Below are positions 59,950 through 64,000 of a DNA stretch of 64,000 nt, piece after piece. The stretch's first letter is position 1, and each line of letters opens with the position of its first letter. The position numbers and the translations under genes are program-made. The stretch comes from Streptomyces cucumeris (GTDB lineage: Bacteria; Actinomycetota; Actinomycetes; Streptomycetales; Streptomycetaceae), in assembly GCF_024295805.1 (NCBI RefSeq), contig NZ_JANCLX010000002.1, forward strand, positions 344,632 through 408,631, read 5' to 3'. The notes below the pieces were generated by a model. That model saw nothing but the letters and a program-made list of their open reading frames with translations, did not search any database and was not told the DNA's origin.

Positions 59950-61008
59950 ATGGCCGAACCGCTCTATGTTCCCGTCCTACTCGTCCGGCAGCACGCCCGG
60001 ATGGCCTACGAACATGTCCGGCCCGATATACAGGCCGCGATGGCCCCACTGTGGAACCTTCCGCCGTGCCCGGGCGTGCCCTCGGCGGACCTGAACAAGG
60101 CCTCGTGGCGGAAAGAACTGAACAAGGTCAGAGGGGCACACCGCCGCCATCCCGGCTGGCTTGATGCCCCGTTCGCCGAGGAGGTGCAGCTACCGGCATA
60201 CGCGGAAATCCTGTCCGAGTGCACCGGGCTCTCCCGCCTGCTCCGCCCGGTGACCGGGCCCGAGCGCGGCATTGCCCAGCAGTCCGCCGCCCTGGGGACA
60301 GCTCACCGCTATGGCTGCGGGGTTGGCATTCGTGTATCCGTGCCGGGGGAGTGGGACGGCCGTACGACCGAAGCAGTTGGCCGACTCCTGGGCCGGGCCG
60401 AATCTGACGTGCCCGTCGACCTGCTGCTCGACATGGGCAGTGTCCTACCCAGCCGCCCCGACGCGGGCAAGGAGGCGCTGCGAGCCTTGGACGCCCTGCA
60501 CCCCCTGACGACCTGGCGCACGGCTGCCGTTCTCGGTGGGGGATTCCCCCGGGCCACAGACGACATGCTGGAACTGGGAGAGCTTCACGAAGAGCCCCGC
60601 ACCGACTGGCACATGTGGAACGAGGTACGGACGAGCGATCGTGACTATCTGTCGTGGCTCACGTATGGCGACTACGGCGTGCAGCCCGTCACCGCTCTCG
60701 CTCAGGAGCCGGGTGGTGGAGGCCCGCCGTGGGGCCTCCTCCGCTACACCACCGACGATTGGTTCGTGCTGTGCAAGGTGTTGAACGGCGGCCCCGACCG
60801 TACGGCGAGCATCCGGGCGGCGGCGCGCCGGGTCCGCGATCTAGCTGAGTTCAGGGGAGCGTCTGCCAGCGCCGGGGAGACTTGGTTGCGCGACTGCGCC
60901 GACGGCCCTCTGTCGTCCAGCAAAGGCACCGGGCAGGTCATGGACTGGCTGCGGGCCGGGAATGTCCAGCACATCTCCTACGTCGTCCGGTGCCTTCGCC
61001 AGGGCTGA
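59950..61008 (+). CDS. phage-beta-protein family (PF14350-like) protein
   Basis: A 352-aa protein matching the 'beta family protein' pattern: YVPVLLVRQHARMAYEHV at the N-terminus, LWNLPPCPGVP, then DLLLDMGSVL (about residue 155), LGGGFPRATDDM (about 195), DYGVQPVT and GGGPPWGLLRYTTDDWFVL (about 260). This family is named for a phage T4 protein and is widespread in bacteria, often beside restriction or toxin genes; its activity is unknown. ATG 59950 follows GAGGGGGAG. It is divergent from the ATPase operon and convergent with the helicase at the window end, so it may belong to either unit or stand alone. Family assignment is from memory of its motifs. Confidence 0.75.
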   Translation: MAEPLYVPVLLVRQHARMAYEHVRPDIQAAMAPLWNLPPCPGVPSADLNKASWRKELNKVRGAHRRHPGWLDAPFAEEVQLPAYAEILSECTGLSRLLRPVTGPERGIAQQSAALGTAHRYGCGVGIRVSVPGEWDGRTTEAVGRLLGRAESDVPVDLLLDMGSVLPSRPDAGKEALRALDALHPLTTWRTAAVLGGGFPRATDDMLELGELHEEPRTDWHMWNEVRTSDRDYLSWLTYGDYGVQPVTALAQEPGGGGPPWGLLRYTTDDWFVLCKVLNGGPDRTASIRAAARRVRDLAEFRGASASAGETWLRDCADGPLSSSKGTGQVMDWLRAGNVQHISYVVRCLRQG

Positions 61009-61029
61009 TCCGCCTTGGTGTGGGCGCGC

Positions 61030-64000
61030 TCAGTCGAACAGCGGTGCCAGCATCTCTTCTCCCGCCAGGATCCGCCACGCCGGAACCCGCACCACCCGGC
61101 CCACCTCGCACGCCTTCGCCCCGTGCCCACCGGACGGCAACCCGGTGAGCAGATCACCGCGGGCGTGCGTGAGCCGCAGGTGCCTCGCCGGGTCCCGGCC
61201 GGGCGGCGGGCCCGTGTCGATCAGTACCGCCGTGTTCTCCCCGTCCACCGTGAACAGCAGATCCACCGCATGGCCGCCGACGACTGCCGCGCGCTCCAGA
61301 TCGGTGACGCCGTGCTCGCCGAGGTACCGCTGAAGCCGGTCGGTGAGCTCTTCACGGGACGCGGTCCCCGGGCCTACCGTCCCCTGCGGGCCGCCGATGG
61401 AGTTCCCGGCGTCCACGCCGTGGTCGTCACCGCCTCCCGCCCCCAGAGGCATCGAGCGCCCGGCGAGCATCGCGGGAAGACCGCTCTGCCCCTGCCAGAA
61501 CGCGTGACTGCCGACCGTGATCAGCTGCGACTTGGCCCGTGTGATCGCCACGTTCCACAGGTTGACCTGGCCTGCCACCCAGTGTGTCGTCCTCGGCGGG
61601 GTGTTGAGCGTGGCCACGGGGCTCAGCACCATGACGTCGCGTTGCCCGCCCTGGAACGCGTGCACCGTCCCCACCCGCACCCGGTCGTCGTCGCGCCACA
61701 CCCGCGCCAGCGCCTGCTTCTGCGCCCGGAACGGTGTCACCACGCCCACCGTCGCGTCCTGCGGCAGCCGCGCGAGCAGTTCGTCCACCACCCGCCGCAC
61801 GGCCCCGGCCTCGGCGTCGTTGCGCCAGGACTGTCCGTTGCCGCCCCGCGCCGACTCGCCGCCCGGTACGTCCACCCAGCCGAGCACCGGCGCCGGATCG
61901 GCCGCTCCCACCGGGTCGAGTGCCGGAACCTGCCGCCGTACGTCGGTGAGTACCTGGAGCTGGCCCGCGTAGCAGTAGCCGTTGACGACATCGGCGATCA
62001 GCGGGTGGCACCGGTAGTGCTCGTCGAGCAGCAGGGCGGTGTCGCCGTGCTGGGCGGCCGCGTGGTACGCGGAGTGCACGTGGTACGTGAGCCGATGGTC
62101 CTCCAGCTGCGCTGCGCTCAACCCAGCCCGGACCCTTGCCTGCCGCTCCTGCTGCGGTGCGATGTTGGCGATATGGCCCAGCTGCATCGGGTCACCGATG
62201 ATCAGTGCCCGCCGGGCCCGGAAGAGCAGCGGCAGCACGGACGGGATCGAGCACTGGCTGGCCTCGTCGATGACGACGAGGTCGAACAGCTTCGGGGCGA
62301 GTTCGAGCTGCCGCACCGAGTGGGTGCTGATCGCCCAGCCCTTGAGGTGCGCCATCAGGTTCTGCTGGCTCTTCCGGAATCCCCGACGAGCCCGCAGCGC
62401 CTGGAGCCGCTGCCCCATCAGCCCGCGTGCCCGTGTCAGCGCTTCCGCCGACACGGCCCGGGACAGGTCCGCGGACAGCTCCGACAGGGCATCCGCCGTC
62501 GTCAGCCGCACCTGCTTCAGCCCGTCCTCGTCCCACTCGGTGTGCCCGGGTACGAGTTCCCGCAGCCGGCGCTCCACGGCTACGGCGTCCGCCAGGGCCT
62601 CCAGAAGCTCCGGCGGCACGGGCCGCTCCTTCGCCCACCCCGGCCACGGCGTGCCTTCGCCCTCCGAGGCGCCGGCCGCCGCGACCAGCGCGGCCAGTGC
62701 CCGTGCCCTGCGCCACCCGCCGAGCAGCCACCGATGGGCCCCGGCCGCTTTCCGGGCCCTGCTCTCCCAGCGGCCCAGCGTGGCCGCACCGTCCCCGGCC
62801 GCTGCCGCCCACGCGGACTCCAGCAGCGTCAGCGGCAGCTCCAGGGCGTCGGCCCGTTCCTCCCGTTCCCGGAGCAGGTCCAGCAGCCGCCTCTCCTCGC
62901 CGACGCGGCGTTCCGCCTCCTCCCGCTGCCCGGTGGACCGCGCACGGGTGTTGCGCAATTCCCCGCCCACGGTTGCCGAACCCCGCCGCGGGGCCTCGAT
63001 GGGCTCGCCGAGCAGCCGCTCCAGCTTCTCGGCTTCCTCCTTCAGCGCCTTTGCGTTGCCCGTCCGCATCATGAGCCCCGGTGCGATGGCGTCGCACCGC
63101 TCGGCGACGACGTCCACCGCCTCGTTGTTCGTGGACGCGACCAGCACCGACTGCCCGGCGGCGACACAGGTGGTGACGGTGGCCGTGACCACCTCGCTCT
63201 TGCCCGTACCGGGCGGCCCCGTGGCCACTGTCAGTGCCCGCGTCATCGCCGAGGAGACCACCAGCTCCTGGCTCTCGTTGCACGGCCCCGGCGCCACGAC
63301 GACGGCCGAGGACTCCGCCCCCGTGTCTGCCTCACCGCCGTTCAGCAGCGCGTCCAGCGCGGTGCCGGGGATCTGGCCGGTCCGTGTCGACATCTGCAGC
63401 AGGTTGTCAACCAGACCCTGCGTCGCGTTTGCCTCCACGCCGGACGGCACCAGCAGGACGGCCGCGTTGTGCGCGCCGGGCCGCAGCGCCTCATTCACCG
63501 TCCACTCGCTGAGCGCGGACGGATCGAGTGGCTCCAGCTCCGGCAGCCCCAGTTCCTCCAGCAACTGACGCACGGCCTGCAGCATCTGTGTGTCGTTGCC
63601 CTCCTGCCAGGTCGGCTGCCAGCCGGCGACGAGGTCGGCCGCGTCGTCGGCGTCCAGCAGTTCCGAGACGACACCGGTGTGCAGGGCGGGAACCCCGGTC
63701 GGCCGGAGCACGTCCTGGCCGTTCTCGTCCGGCGCGAGTTCCATCTGCTGGACCAACAGCGGCGCGATGGTCACGGGCGTACGGCGTCCCCGGCCGCCTC
63801 CCTCGCGTACGGGGAGCGTGATGGCCGGATAGCCGTACCAGTACTCCTGCTGCGTCCCCGCGTCGCCATCGCCCCGGCCTTGCCTGCCCTGGGGCCTGGG
63901 CAGTTGCCCGGGTGCCTGAAAGGTCGAGCCCCGCCCCGACTGGATGATCTCCTCGCCCCTGCCCAGCAGGAAGTACCCCGAGTCCCGCTCCTTGTCGCGG
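61030..64000 (-). CDS. UPF1/Dna2-like SF1B helicase with C-terminal nuclease-like domain, 5' partial
   Basis: The reading frame is open to the window end, so the N-terminus lies beyond 64000; at least 989 residues are visible. The GTG at 63774 is internal: the upstream frame continues with DKERDSGYFLLGRGEEIIQ and YWYGYPAITLPVREG. Superfamily 1B motifs are clear: Walker A ATGPPGTGKSEVV, a helical insertion, VVIDEASQCSIPSVLPLLF, IIGDPMQLGHI, EHYRCHPLI, VGTVHAFQGGQRDV and WNVAITRAKSQLI. The C-terminal 110 residues (GHAVDLLFTVDGENTAVLIDTG, then VVRVPAWRIL) resemble an MTES_1575/DUF559-type PD-(D/E)XK domain, but its motif appears altered. It is probably a DNA-remodelling component of a defence or repair unit extending past the window. 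Confidence 0.88.
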   Translation of the reverse strand, partial: RDKERDSGYFLLGRGEEIIQSGRGSTFQAPGQLPRPQGRQGRGDGDAGTQQEYWYGYPAITLPVREGGGRGRRTPVTIAPLLVQQMELAPDENGQDVLRPTGVPALHTGVVSELLDADDAADLVAGWQPTWQEGNDTQMLQAVRQLLEELGLPELEPLDPSALSEWTVNEALRPGAHNAAVLLVPSGVEANATQGLVDNLLQMSTRTGQIPGTALDALLNGGEADTGAESSAVVVAPGPCNESQELVVSSAMTRALTVATGPPGTGKSEVVTATVTTCVAAGQSVLVASTNNEAVDVVAERCDAIAPGLMMRTGNAKALKEEAEKLERLLGEPIEAPRRGSATVGGELRNTRARSTGQREEAERRVGEERRLLDLLREREERADALELPLTLLESAWAAAAGDGAATLGRWESRARKAAGAHRWLLGGWRRARALAALVAAAGASEGEGTPWPGWAKERPVPPELLEALADAVAVERRLRELVPGHTEWDEDGLKQVRLTTADALSELSADLSRAVSAEALTRARGLMGQRLQALRARRGFRKSQQNLMAHLKGWAISTHSVRQLELAPKLFDLVVIDEASQCSIPSVLPLLFRARRALIIGDPMQLGHIANIAPQQERQARVRAGLSAAQLEDHRLTYHVHSAYHAAAQHGDTALLLDEHYRCHPLIADVVNGYCYAGQLQVLTDVRRQVPALDPVGAADPAPVLGWVDVPGGESARGGNGQSWRNDAEAGAVRRVVDELLARLPQDATVGVVTPFRAQKQALARVWRDDDRVRVGTVHAFQGGQRDVMVLSPVATLNTPPRTTHWVAGQVNLWNVAITRAKSQLITVGSHAFWQGQSGLPAMLAGRSMPLGAGGGDDHGVDAGNSIGGPQGTVGPGTASREELTDRLQRYLGEHGVTDLERAAVVGGHAVDLLFTVDGENTAVLIDTGPPPGRDPARHLRLTHARGDLLTGLPSGGHGAKACEVGRVVRVPAWRILAGEEMLAPLFD

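Noticed and set aside
1..64000. tRNA, rRNA, insertion sequence or integrase gene
   Set aside because: No sequence with these features was recognised, so boundaries of the defence island cannot be fixed from this window.

Overview
The window is about 72% G+C, genes are tightly packed, GTG and even TTG starts are common, and TTA leucine codons are almost absent. Together with the families present (a fused 2-oxoglutarate dehydrogenase, a conservon, DUF6104, DUF6411, DUF427 and a Lon gene with a HAIR-like operator) this points to Streptomyces or a very close relative.

Layout. 0-9.6 kb is chromosomal core: a RutE-like nitroreductase with a divergent TetR regulator, a small SARP/BTAD regulator, DUF6104, the 1,276-aa fused 2-oxoglutarate decarboxylase/dehydrogenase, an overlapping two-component pair and a spermidine-synthase-like enzyme. 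9.9-16.4 kb holds Lon with an HspR-type operator, a flavodoxin-fold oxidoreductase controlled by a TetR regulator through three matching palindromes, a secreted GH25 muramidase, a MarR regulator and a PP2C-like phosphatase. 16.7-22.5 kb is a conservon (sensor kinase, roadblock protein, DUF742 protein, Ras-like GTPase, all overlapping) followed by a styrene-monooxygenase-like flavoenzyme. 22.5-35.7 kb mixes an NlpC/P60 hydrolase, a TetR/AurF-like/ferritin-like diiron locus, a LysR/MFS pair bordered by decayed repeats, an orphan type II thioesterase, and an MFS pump fused to carboxypeptidase-regulatory-like repeats with a divergent MarR regulator.

36.2-45.5 kb is more lineage-specific: a WXG-like/DUF6571/membrane-anchored operon with two TTA codons, and a Ser/Thr kinase whose extracellular half is a penicillin-binding transpeptidase domain with all three catalytic motifs lost. 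Twenty-four bases upstream of the kinase, on the same strand, lies an OGG-fold DNA-glycosylase-like gene. A DUF6411 gene and a gene broken by a one-base frameshift follow.

45.9-64 kb looks like an anti-phage defence island. It has a GmrSD-type (DUF262/DUF1524) endonuclease with an alkyltransferase-like reader domain. A four-gene minus-strand operon reads OLD/PARIS-like ATPase, TOPRIM-like DUF4276 protein, 2,309-aa DUF1998 helicase-nuclease (DruE-like), RelE-domain-UvrD helicase; two of its three junctions are 4-base stop/start overlaps and three of its four genes carry a TTA codon. A phage-beta-protein family gene and the C-terminal part of a UPF1/Dna2-like helicase, which runs off the window end, complete it. 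I know of no named system with this exact four-gene composition, so this is the best candidate for something undescribed. Function is inferred from domains only.
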